Origin: Ornithinimicrobium sp. F0845
GTDB taxonomy: Bacteria > Actinomycetota > Actinomycetes > Actinomycetales > Dermatophilaceae
Length of the DNA stretch: 64,000 nucleotides
Direction of reading: 5' to 3'
NCBI RefSeq assembly: GCF_023015765.1
Contig: NZ_JALKAL010000003.1
Coordinates: forward strand, 124,001-188,000
The notes beneath the pieces are model-generated. The model was not told where the DNA came from and ran no database searches. It worked only from the letters and a program-made list of their open reading frames with translations. The translations under genes and the position numbers were made by a program. Every line of letters starts with the position of its first letter. Positions within the stretch are counted from its first letter, which is position 1. Shown here one piece after another: positions 17,172-25,174 of the stretch.

Positions 17172-18122
17172 TCAGGTCGGGCTGACCTCCTCGAAGAGCG
17201 CCACGGGGTCGACGTCCAGCCCGCGGGCTCGGAACCACGAGCAGACGTTGCGGCAGTCCCGCATGAGGAACTCGGGCCCGTTGGGGTTGGCGACCAGATC
17301 GATGACCTGTGGGAGGTCGATGATGACCAGGCGGTCACCGGCGGCGAGGATGTTGTATGCCGAGAGGTCACCGTGGGCGACGCCCTCGGCGGCCATCACC
17401 GAGATCGCCGTGCGGAGCTGGACGAAGTACTCCTCGAGCAACCCGGCCCCCGGCCTGACCTGCGACAACCGCGGGGCGGGTGCTCCGTCATACTCGATGA
17501 GCTCCATGAGGATCTCGGTGCCGTCGATCTGGACCGGGTAGGGGACGGGAAGTCCGGCGGACCAGTAGCGGCACAATGCGTCCCACTCGGCGACCGCCCA
17601 CTGGCTCGCGGCCACGGCGCGTCCCCAGTCGGTCTTGCGGGACAGCGCGCGCCGGTCACGGCTGCGGCGCGCGGTGCGGCCGTCGGTGTAGGCCGAGCTG
17701 CGGCGGAAGCTGCGGTGGTCCAGGTCGCGGTAGCGCTTGGCCGCCATGACGACGCCGGTGCCGTCCGGGGCGGTGCGCTCCAGCAGGAAGACGTCGGCCT
17801 CCTTGCCGGTCTTGAGGATGCCGAGTTCGGTGTCGAGGGCGCCGGAATCGGTCACCACCCAGTCGGGGAGAGGGTCGGGGCCGCGGCAGCCCTTCTCGAC
17901 GTCCCAGTAGGTGGTGAAGCGTGGTCCGTCGTCGTGGGTGGGTTCGTGGCGTGGTCCGTCCGCGGGACGGTCGTCGGGTCCGTCGAGCGGCACGTAGTCG
18001 AAGGTGAAGAACGGATCGATGTCGGCCCAGCGGTCGTTGCCGTTCTGGCCTGTGGTGCTGGTGCGCTCGGCGGAGCGCGGGGTGCTACTGGTGGACGCGA
18101 GGTCCTGGTGCGGTGAGTGCAC
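17172..18122 (-). CDS. RIO-type atypical serine kinase
   Basis: A 316-aa protein of the RIO kinase family. It has a Lys-containing ATP-site segment (EADVFLLER..MAAKRYR), the catalytic loop HGDLSAYNIL and the metal-binding IDLPQVIDL in place of DFG. The first ~90 residues are Ser/Asp/Pro-rich and disordered. Bacterial RIO kinases have no settled role. The GTG at 18122 is preceded by AGGAG with 5-nt spacing. That Shine-Dalgarno lies inside a 31-codon upstream ORF in another frame, so translation may be coupled or regulated. Confidence 0.85.
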   Translation of the reverse strand: MHSPHQDLASTSSTPRSAERTSTTGQNGNDRWADIDPFFTFDYVPLDGPDDRPADGPRHEPTHDDGPRFTTYWDVEKGCRGPDPLPDWVVTDSGALDTELGILKTGKEADVFLLERTAPDGTGVVMAAKRYRDLDHRSFRRSSAYTDGRTARRSRDRRALSRKTDWGRAVAASQWAVAEWDALCRYWSAGLPVPYPVQIDGTEILMELIEYDGAPAPRLSQVRPGAGLLEEYFVQLRTAISVMAAEGVAHGDLSAYNILAAGDRLVIIDLPQVIDLVANPNGPEFLMRDCRNVCSWFRARGLDVDPVALFEEVSPT

Positions 18123-18180
18123 GTGAACTCCTGGGAGAGGGAAGGTGGGCGGTAAGCACGCCGAAGACAGTCGTGGACAT
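18085..18180 (-). CDS. 31-residue upstream ORF overlapping the RIO kinase start
   Basis: ATG preceded by an excellent AAAGGAGGAGAC Shine-Dalgarno, the best in the neighbourhood. It encodes MSTTVFGVL... and ends PRVHQ. It overlaps the first 38 nt of the kinase gene in another frame and contains that gene's Shine-Dalgarno. It may be a leader peptide controlling kinase translation. I know no homologue. The composition is Pro/Arg/Ser-rich and not membrane-like. Confidence 0.5.
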   Translation of the reverse strand: MSTTVFGVLTAHLPSPRSSRALTAPGPRVHQ

Positions 18181-18337
18181 GTCTCCTCCTTTCCTCTGGG
18201 CCGCAGGCTGCGGCCGATCCGTGCACGGCTGATGCCTTGCCTCAACCAGGCTGGCCGAGGCCTGGGCGCCCCGCAACTGGTTTTCGCCGAGGGGGAGTGC
18301 GGCGACGAGCTGTGTGCGGTTCAGCCTCAGTGACGGC

Positions 18338-20239
18338 TCAGCGCACGACCTCGCGGAGCTGGCCGTCGAGGCGGCGCGTCCAGCCACGGGCGTCGAGGTG
18401 CTCCAGCAATGGCACCGCCACCCGACGGGTCGTCCCGAGAGCTCGGCGTGCCGCGCTGAGGGTGAACGGCTGGTTCAGCGCGGCGAGCTCGCGCATCGCC
18501 CGTGCCGGACCGTCGGGGAGCAGCACGATGTCATCGGGCAGCCGCAGCAGCCTGCCCTGGCGAGCTGCGGCCGCCAGTTCACGGGGGCCCAGGCCGAGGG
18601 CGGTGAGCTCGTCGCGCTCCGGTGCGGCGAAGGGGTTGTCTCGCAGGCGCGATTCGACGGCGACGACCGCCGACTCCGCGGCGCCGAGCCCTCCGGCCTC
18701 CGGGGTCCGGACGCGACCGTCCGTGATGGTCAGTCCGGCGGTCCGGGCCAGGTGGCGCACGAGGTCCGGTGCCAGCGGCGGCAGGTCGTGGGGGAGGGAC
18801 CCGCCATCCGCACCTGGTCGCAGGTGATCGGGCAGGTCGAGGGCCTGCCCGGCCTCGCTCACCGGGACGCCCTGGCTCAGCGGGTTCTGAGCGTGGTGGT
18901 CACGGACGTGTCGGGCCAGTCGCTTCTGCCAGAGCGCCAGGGCCGAGGTGTCCACCCACCACGAGCCGACGCGCTCGCCGGCCGAGGGGCCGTGAAGTCC
19001 CAGCCTGGTCAGGACGGTGGGGTGCTCGGCGGAGCGGGAGCGCAGGCGGAGGTCGGCGGGCGATCTGGGAGCGTTGAGTTCCTCGCCGCGGTGGCGCGCG
19101 GCGCCGCGCCGCCGCAGCGGCAACGGGTCGACGTCGAGGACGTGCACCGACCAGAGGCGCCGGTCACCGGGGTCGCGGAGGACCGCGACGTCACCGACGT
19201 GCCACGGCAGGGGTTCGTCGGTGGTGAGGCGTGCGTGCCCCGCTGTGCCGTCCGTGTCAGCAAGGGGCCGCACGTGGATCGGCTGGGCAGCCGTCCCCAC
19301 GTGAAGCACCGCGCGAGCCGGCAGGTGCGCCGCGACCCGACCAGGGCGCTTCGGCCCATCATGCCCGGGCTCGCTCTGCCGTCCTTTGCCAGGCCAGGCC
19401 TCCACGGGGTCGAGCCGGACGTCGATGACCTGCGCAACGGCGAATGCCCCCGGCGCCATCAGCACCGAGGCTCGGCCCACCTCGCCCGGGTCGGCCCGCC
19501 GCAGGTTGACCGCCACCCGTGAGACCGGACCCACCGAGTCGTGCGCGACGTCCTCGCTGTGCAGCCCGCGCACGACGACCTCGCGCTGGTGCTGCGCCGA
19601 CAGGAGGGTCAGCCGGTCGCCGGTGCGCAGGGTGCCCGCTCCGAGCGTGCCTGTGACCACGGTGCCGGCGCCTGCGATTGTGAAGGAGCGGTCGCACCAC
19701 AGCCGCACGGGTGCGTCGGAGTCCGGTGCGGGCATCCGGGCGACGAGGTCGTCGAGGGCCGCGCGCAGGCCGTCCAGGCCCTCGCCGGTCATGGCGGAGA
19801 CCTGGCACACCGGGAGGGTGAGACCGGCCTGATCCAGGTGACGGACCGCCTCATCCCGGGTGGTGGCGAGCTGCTCGTCATCCACGAGGTCGCACCGGGT
19901 GAGCACCAGCACGCCGTCCCGGATGCCCAGGGCGTGGATCGCGGCCAGGTGCTCGGCGCTCTGCGCCTGCCAGCCCTGGTCCGCGGCCACGACGAACATC
20001 ACCGCGGCAGTGGGCCCCAGCCCAGCGAAGGTAGTGCCCAAGAAGCGCTGATGCCCTGGCACATCGACGAACGCGACGTCCGCGCCGCTAGGCAGGGTGG
20101 TCCAGGCGAACCCGAGCTCGATGGTCAAGCCCCGTGCCTTCTCCTGCGCGAGCCGGTCGGGGTCCTGTCCGGTGAGGGCGCGCACGAGCGTGGACTTGCC
20201 GTGGTCGACGTGCCCGGCGGTGGCGAGCACCCTCTTCAC
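18338..20239 (-). CDS. selB: Selenocysteine-specific elongation factor
   Basis: A 633-aa SelB. The N-terminal EF-Tu-like GTPase has GHVDHGKS at 9-16, ARGLTIELGF (switch I) and DVPGHQRF (G3), then beta-barrel domains and C-terminal winged helices (last ~60 residues, FTLSAARRALGTTRR) that bind the SECIS hairpin. It delivers Sec-tRNASec to UGA codons such as that in the formate dehydrogenase here. The GTG start gives the canonical N-terminus. It lies 44 nt downstream of selC on the same strand, so the two are probably expressed together. Confidence 0.95.
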   Translation of the reverse strand: MKRVLATAGHVDHGKSTLVRALTGQDPDRLAQEKARGLTIELGFAWTTLPSGADVAFVDVPGHQRFLGTTFAGLGPTAAVMFVVAADQGWQAQSAEHLAAIHALGIRDGVLVLTRCDLVDDEQLATTRDEAVRHLDQAGLTLPVCQVSAMTGEGLDGLRAALDDLVARMPAPDSDAPVRLWCDRSFTIAGAGTVVTGTLGAGTLRTGDRLTLLSAQHQREVVVRGLHSEDVAHDSVGPVSRVAVNLRRADPGEVGRASVLMAPGAFAVAQVIDVRLDPVEAWPGKGRQSEPGHDGPKRPGRVAAHLPARAVLHVGTAAQPIHVRPLADTDGTAGHARLTTDEPLPWHVGDVAVLRDPGDRRLWSVHVLDVDPLPLRRRGAARHRGEELNAPRSPADLRLRSRSAEHPTVLTRLGLHGPSAGERVGSWWVDTSALALWQKRLARHVRDHHAQNPLSQGVPVSEAGQALDLPDHLRPGADGGSLPHDLPPLAPDLVRHLARTAGLTITDGRVRTPEAGGLGAAESAVVAVESRLRDNPFAAPERDELTALGLGPRELAAAARQGRLLRLPDDIVLLPDGPARAMRELAALNQPFTLSAARRALGTTRRVAVPLLEHLDARGWTRRLDGQLREVVR

Positions 20240-20283
20240 CCGCGCTCCCTTCCCGTGCCGGGACCACCCGGCAAACGTCTGGC

Positions 20284-20375
20284 GGAGGCGAACGGGAATC
20301 GAACCCGCCAGACCGAGATGCTCGGTCTCACCGGTGTTGAAGACCGGGGGGCCCACCAGGAACCCAGACGCCTCC
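20284..20375 (-). tRNA. selC: tRNA-Sec (UCA anticodon)
   Basis: A 92-nt tRNA with acceptor arms GGAGGCG/CGCCTCC, anticodon stem CCGGT/ACCGG around CTTCAAC (anticodon UCA, plus-strand 20338-20340), a long variable arm AGACCGAG/CTCGGTCT, and a GGGTTCGATTCCC T-arm. The long extra arm and UCA anticodon identify tRNASec. CCA is not encoded. It is charged with serine, and SelA and SelD then convert this to Sec. It sits between selD (divergent) and selB (same strand). Confidence 0.96.
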
Positions 20376-20423
20376 GTCGATCAGCCTAGCGGGGTCGGGG
20401 TCGAGCCACGCCGGCCCCGGTGG

Positions 20424-20429
20424 CAGGCT
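20424..20429 (+). promoter_or_regulatory. Possible -10 box of selD
   Basis: CAGGCT ends 6 nt before the selD ATG, and no Shine-Dalgarno is present. It fits NANNNT only, so support is modest. Confidence 0.35.
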
Positions 20430-20435
20430 GTCGGC

Positions 20436-21443
20436 ATGGAACCCATCCGCCTGACCCAGTTCGCGCGCGGCGGCGGCTGCGCGTGCAAGATCCCGGCCGG
20501 CGAGCTCGAGGAGATCATCAGCGGTCTGCAGGTCCCCGTGCCGGAAGGTGCCGGGGAGGTGCTCGTCGGGTTGGACGACGGTGACGACGCCGCAGCGGTG
20601 CGGATCGAGGGCGGCACGGCCCTGCTGTCCACGGCAGACTTCTTCACGCCGGTCACCGACGACGCTTACGACTGGGGCCGGATCGCCGCGGCCAACGCGA
20701 TCTCCGACATCTACGCGATGGGTGGCACGCCGGTGATGGCGATCAACCTGGTGGCCTGGCCGCGCGAGGCCCTGCCGATCGAGCTGCTGCGCGAGGTGCT
20801 GCGCGGCGGTCTCGACGTCGCGGCGCAGGCCGGCTGCCCGGTCATCGGCGGGCACAGCATCGACGGGCCGGAGCCGATCTACGGCATGGCCGTCACCGGC
20901 ACTGCCGACCCCGAGCGACTGATGCGCAACGACGCCGCCGAGGCCGGGCTGCCGATCTCGCTGACCAAGCCGCTCGGCGTCGGCGTGCTCAACAACCGGC
21001 ACAAGGCCACCGGCGAGGTGAGCGCTGAGGCGGTGGCGAGCATGACCGCGCTCAACCGGGACGCGGCGGCGGGCGCCCTCGAGGCCGGCGTGCGCGCGGC
21101 GACGGACGTCACCGGGTTCGGGCTGCTGGGCCACCTCTACAAGATGTGCCGTGCCTCCGGCGTGGCCGCCCGGGTCGACGCCGGCGCCGTGCATTATGTC
21201 GCGGGGGCGCGTGAGGCGCTCGCCGCCGGCCACGTGCCGGGCGGGTCCCGTCGCAACCTGGACTGGGTGCGACCCTACGTCGCGGCCGGTCCCGGCATCA
21301 GCGAGGACGAGCTGATCCTGCTGGCCGACGCCCAGACCTCCGGCGGGCTGCTTGTCGTCGGCGAGATCCCGGGGGCGCCGGTCGTGGGGGAGACGGTGGC
21401 GGCCGGCAGCCTCGGCGACGGCATACTCATCGAGGTCAGCTGA
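20436..21443 (+). CDS. selD: Selenide, water dikinase (selenophosphate synthase)
   Basis: A 335-aa enzyme making selenophosphate from selenide and ATP, the selenium donor for Sec-tRNA synthesis. The N-terminal GGGCACKIP carries the catalytic Cys-x-Cys-Lys; the catalytic position is Cys, not Sec. LVGLDDGDDAAAV and DVTGFGLLGHL are the conserved ATP and metal loops. Length is normal. It diverges from selC-selB and runs convergently into the broken formate/oxalate antiporter gene (the ends overlap). Confidence 0.95.
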   Translation: MEPIRLTQFARGGGCACKIPAGELEEIISGLQVPVPEGAGEVLVGLDDGDDAAAVRIEGGTALLSTADFFTPVTDDAYDWGRIAAANAISDIYAMGGTPVMAINLVAWPREALPIELLREVLRGGLDVAAQAGCPVIGGHSIDGPEPIYGMAVTGTADPERLMRNDAAEAGLPISLTKPLGVGVLNNRHKATGEVSAEAVASMTALNRDAAAGALEAGVRAATDVTGFGLLGHLYKMCRASGVAARVDAGAVHYVAGAREALAAGHVPGGSRRNLDWVRPYVAAGPGISEDELILLADAQTSGGLLVVGEIPGAPVVGETVAAGSLGDGILIEVS

Positions 21444-22842
21444 CCGCCGAGGTGCCGTCCGGGTGCTTCGGGGGCTTGGCGATGAACGGCAGGATCGCGC
21501 CGACCAGGGCCATGATGCCGACCACGGTGTAGCCCAGGACGTAGGCACCGTCCTCGCCGACGAGCCAGGAGATCAGCATGGGGCCGATGATGCCGCCGAT
21601 GGACCAGCCGATGAGCATCAGGCCGTAGATGGCGCCGGCGTGCTTGACGCCGAAGAAGTCACCGGCCGTGGACGGCATCGTGCCGAACGCACCGCCGTAG
21701 CACGTGTAGATTACGGCGGCCAGGATGTAGAACAGCGCGACGTTGCCGGCGTGCGGGATCGCGAGCAAGGCCAGACCCTGGATGATGAGGATCCCCAGGA
21801 AGGCAGGCATCCGGCCGATCTTGTCGGAGATGCCGGCCCACAGGATGCGGCCGCCACCGTTGAACAGCCCCATGACGCCCACCAGGGTCGCCGCGCCCGC
21901 CGCGGTGAAACCGGCCACGTCCGTGGCGGTGTCGGCCGCGATGGAGATCAGCGCGATGCCGGCACTGACCGAGATGGTCAGGATCAGGGTGAGCAGATAC
22001 CACTGGGGCGTGCTGAGGGCCTCCTGCGGTGTGAAGTCGTGACCAGCGGCGTTCTTGCGCGCCACGGGTGCGGTCGCCGGCTGACGGTCGGGGTCCGCCG
22101 GGGGGGCCTCCGCGGCCTCAGTCGCCGGCACGTCTTCCCCCGCGGCTGCGGGCGTGGGCAGGTCGTCGCCAGGGCGGCGGGCGCCGCCGCACCGGGCACC
22201 GTGTAGCCCTCGGGCGGGTTGCGGAAGACCGAGGCGCCCAGGACCCCGGCGACCAGGTAGGCGATGCCGAGCCAGAGGAAGACCTTGGTGGGGTACTGCT
22301 GGTAGTCGGCGCTGCCGGCGATCATCTGCTGGGCCAGGGGAGAGGTGATGACCGCACCGAAGCCGAAGCCGCCGACGGCGATGCCGGTGATCAGGCCGCG
22401 CTTGTCGGGGTACCACTTCTGCAGCATCGCGATCGGCACCATGTAGGCCAGCCCGAGACCGAAGCCGCCCAGCACGCCGTAGCCGAGGATGAGCATCCAC
22501 AGGTCGGATTGCGTCGCGCGCGAAGCTGGCCAGCATGATGCCCAGCGACTAGATAGTGACACCCACGAGGGCGACGATCCGCGGCCCGCGCTTGTCCTGC
22601 GCGCGTCCCCCGAGGAAGCTGCCGACGAAGATCATCCCGATGGCCACGGTGAACGGCAGCGTGGCCTGCACCGGCGTCAGGTTGATCGCGGACGGCTCCG
22701 CCTGGATCGCCTTGCTGAACGTGCTCCAGGCATAGACAGCGCCGATCGCCAGCTGGACGAGCACGCCCCCCGCGAGGATCAGCAGGCGGTTGCCGCCTGC
22801 CGTGGAGGCCGGTGCCTCGGTGGTGTCCGGTGTCGTGGCCAT
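21436..22842 (-). pseudogene. OFA (oxalate/formate antiporter)-family MFS gene, interrupted
   Basis: The sequence encodes a ~460-aa MFS protein of the OFA family (YAWSTFSKAIQ, LITGIAVGGFGFGA, AVIYTCYGGAFGTMPS). It is not one frame: TAG at 22549-22551 sits where Tyr is expected (VGVTI*SLGIMLASFARDA), a +1 shift follows near 22505-22520, and a compensating shift occurs near 22150-22190. ATG 22842 has AGGAG 5 nt upstream. Position beside formate dehydrogenase suggests a former formate or oxalate carrier. Three lesions argue for inactivation unless the assembly is at fault. Confidence 0.8.
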
Positions 22843-22850
22843 GCGCACTC

Positions 22851-24014
22851 CTATCGCACGGTGACCGTGCTGTCGTGGACGGTGCCGGCGGCCCGGCGCT
22901 CCTCGAGACGTCGCTTCTGCGGGCCGACGGTGAACCTCGGGTCCTTGGCCGACTCGATGCCGGCCTCGACCATCCCGAACCGGGTCAGCGCGGAGGCGCC
23001 GGCCAGCGCCAGGCCGGAGGCGACCGCCACCGCCCGGCTGCGTCCGGCCAGCAGGGTGCCCAGGCCCCCGGCGATGGTGAGGACCTTGGCGAGCCTGAGC
23101 TTGGCTCCCGCCTCGCCGGTCCGGACGGGTTCATCCAGCTCCAGCTCCTCGAGGTGCTCCTCCAGACGGTGCATCGCGACCAGCTCGGTGGCCACCCCCA
23201 GGAGCGCGAACCGCCGGACGGGTCCGGTCTGGGAGGTCGGGGTGAGCACCATCTGCACGCCGGAGGAGGCCAGGGCGGCGGAGCCGACGAAGACGAACGG
23301 CAGCTCGCGCCGGCTCTCGAACCAGACCGGCGCCACGGTGTCAGAGAGCAGGACCGCGGTGTAGGCCGCGAGCGGCGGGGCGAAGAAGGCCTGTCCCACC
23401 GCGGCAGGGGCATCGACCGCGTCCAGCAGTCGCGCGATGACGCCGAGCGGTCCGTGCTCCGGGTGCGGCACCAGGCGCGCAACCTCCGTGGCCGTCGTCA
23501 CCCCGCTGAACGCGGCGAAGCCGGACAGGATCCAGGTGCCGACCGACATCGGCGAGGTGAGCTTGACGGTGCGCATCATGTTGAGGAAGCGCTCGGGCCG
23601 GCCGAGGTCCGCCACCAGGAAGGCCCCGCTGACCGCGACGCCCGCCATCGCGGTGAGCCGGCTGTTGCGCCGCAGGAGCTCGCGGCCGGTGGCGGCGGCC
23701 CCGGTGGCGATCAGCCCAGAGCCGGCCGCGACACCACCGACGAACAGGTAGGCGGGGATCTTGTAGTCCCACGGGACCGGCTTGATGACACCTCGCCCGT
23801 AGTAGCTGGAGAACTCGGCGTCTGGCACCGCGGGCGCCTCGCGCCGCCCCCCGCCGTCGCGGTTCAGCCAGCTGGTGCCGCGGCCCGCTCGGTCAGCGAC
23901 ACCCTGGGCGGCGTCGGAGACCGCCCCGGAGACGGCCCCCCGCACCCCGCTGCGCCGTCGGCGCCGGCGCCCCTCCTCCGGCGGCCGGTAGCTGTCGAAC
24001 GGAGAGGTGGTCAC
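22851..24014 (-). CDS. Formate dehydrogenase membrane subunit (NrfD/PsrC-like)
   Basis: A 387-aa protein. The first ~85 residues are a basic, disordered cytoplasmic segment. The rest has about eight hydrophobic helices and the NrfD-type motifs WDYKIPAYLFVGG and VADLGRPERFLNMMR. It should anchor the dehydrogenase and pass electrons to menaquinone. The GTG start overlaps the stop of the iron-sulfur subunit gene (GTGA). It is the last gene of the three-gene fdh operon, 8 nt before the broken antiporter. Confidence 0.88.
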   Translation of the reverse strand: MTTSPFDSYRPPEEGRRRRRRSGVRGAVSGAVSDAAQGVADRAGRGTSWLNRDGGGRREAPAVPDAEFSSYYGRGVIKPVPWDYKIPAYLFVGGVAAGSGLIATGAAATGRELLRRNSRLTAMAGVAVSGAFLVADLGRPERFLNMMRTVKLTSPMSVGTWILSGFAAFSGVTTATEVARLVPHPEHGPLGVIARLLDAVDAPAAVGQAFFAPPLAAYTAVLLSDTVAPVWFESRRELPFVFVGSAALASSGVQMVLTPTSQTGPVRRFALLGVATELVAMHRLEEHLEELELDEPVRTGEAGAKLRLAKVLTIAGGLGTLLAGRSRAVAVASGLALAGASALTRFGMVEAGIESAKDPRFTVGPQKRRLEERRAAGTVHDSTVTVR

Positions 24015-25174
24015 CGGCGACCCCCCAGGAACGCGGCGGCCGCGGCGGCCAGCAGGCCGGTGCCCGCCCAGCCCGCCATACGGAACATCTCGGCCAGCTT
24101 GGAGGTGGCGCAGACCGGGTCCGGCGGGAGGCCGTAGACCTCCGGCTCGTCCAGCAGCAGGAAGACCGAGCCGGTCCCGCCCACGCCGTCATCCTCGTTG
24201 GCGCCGTAGAGCCGGGCCTCGGTGAAGCCCTGCTCGTGGAGCTGGACGACCCGCTCGCGGGCGGCGGCCACCATCTCCTCGCGCTCGCCGAACCTGATGG
24301 AGGTCGTCGGGCACGTCTGGGCGCAGGCGGGCCTCTGGTCGTGCTGCAGCCGGTCGTAGCAGAGCGTGCACTTCTGGGCCACGCCGACGTTGGGCACGTG
24401 GCCGTCCGCGCGCACCGAGGCGGCCGAGTCGGTCCGTCGCTCGATGACGCCGAACGGGCAGGCGCCCACGCAGTAGCCGCAGCCGTTGCAGATGTCGGCC
24501 TGCACCACGACGGTGCCGTGCTCGCTGCGGAACAGCGCGCCGGTCGGGCACACGTCCAGGCACCCGGCGTGGGTGCAGTGCTTGCACACGTCGGAGGCCA
24601 TCAGCCAGCGGAACTCCGGCAGCGGGCCGACCATCGGCGTCCCGTCGACCGTGGTGCCGTGGGCGCCGTTCTCGACGGCGTCCTTCTCGGTCAGCAGGTC
24701 ACCCAGCGAGGGCCCGTGGTCCTCCGGCGGCGCCGGCAGCGTCCCGTAGCCCGCGGGCATCCCATTCTTGGGGAGGTTTTGCCCGCCGCCCGCGCCTTCT
24801 TGGGGAGATCCTGCCCGGTCCGGGAGGGAGCCCCCCGGTGCGGCGGAGGGGGCGCCGACTGACGGCATACCGAGATCGACCAGCCGGCGACCCGACTCAC
24901 GGGCGGCCTCGATGCGGTCCTGGCTCTGCTCGACGAAGGCGACGTGCCGCCAGGTGCTGGCCCCCAGCCCACCGGTGTTGTCGTAGGAGTTGCCGGAGAG
25001 CTCGAGGCCGTCCAGTGGGAGGGCGTTCCACTCCTTGCAGGCGACCTCGCAGGCCTTGCAGCCGATGCAGATCGAGGTGTCGGTGAAGAAGCCCTTGCGG
25101 CTCGGCGGCTCCTCCCACCCGGCGTCCGGGGCGGGGTCCGTGCGTCCGCCGAGCTGGCGGGCGAGGTAACCCAT
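24011..25174 (-). CDS. Formate dehydrogenase iron-sulfur subunit
   Basis: A 387-aa ferredoxin-like electron-transfer subunit with four [4Fe-4S] Cys clusters: CIGCKACEVACKEWN, CKHCTHAGCLDVCP, CNGCGYCVGACPFG and CTLCYDR...CAQTCP. A C-terminal hydrophobic stretch (LLAAAAAAFLGG) may anchor it. An unusual Gly/Pro-rich insert (around residues 110-145) lies between the first and second clusters. Part of it is encoded by the dimeric 52-bp repeat (24763-24814), giving QNLPKNG. The gene overlaps both neighbours by 4 nt. It relays electrons from FdhA to the NrfD subunit. Confidence 0.92.
   Translation of the reverse strand: MGYLARQLGGRTDPAPDAGWEEPPSRKGFFTDTSICIGCKACEVACKEWNALPLDGLELSGNSYDNTGGLGASTWRHVAFVEQSQDRIEAARESGRRLVDLGMPSVGAPSAAPGGSLPDRAGSPQEGAGGGQNLPKNGMPAGYGTLPAPPEDHGPSLGDLLTEKDAVENGAHGTTVDGTPMVGPLPEFRWLMASDVCKHCTHAGCLDVCPTGALFRSEHGTVVVQADICNGCGYCVGACPFGVIERRTDSAASVRADGHVPNVGVAQKCTLCYDRLQHDQRPACAQTCPTTSIRFGEREEMVAAARERVVQLHEQGFTEARLYGANEDDGVGGTGSVFLLLDEPEVYGLPPDPVCATSKLAEMFRMAGWAGTGLLAAAAAAFLGGRR
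24763..24814 (-). repeat. Dimeric 32-bp-period repeat, copy B (inside fdh iron-sulfur gene)
   Basis: Minus-strand units GCAGGATCTCCCCAAGAAGG and GCAAAACCTCCCCAAGAATG start 32 bp apart with the 12-bp spacer CGCGGGCGGCGG. The element is in the sense direction of the host gene and is translated (AGSPQEG...QNLPKNG). It is nearly identical to the copy in the TetR gene at 41795-41847. Confidence 0.85.
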
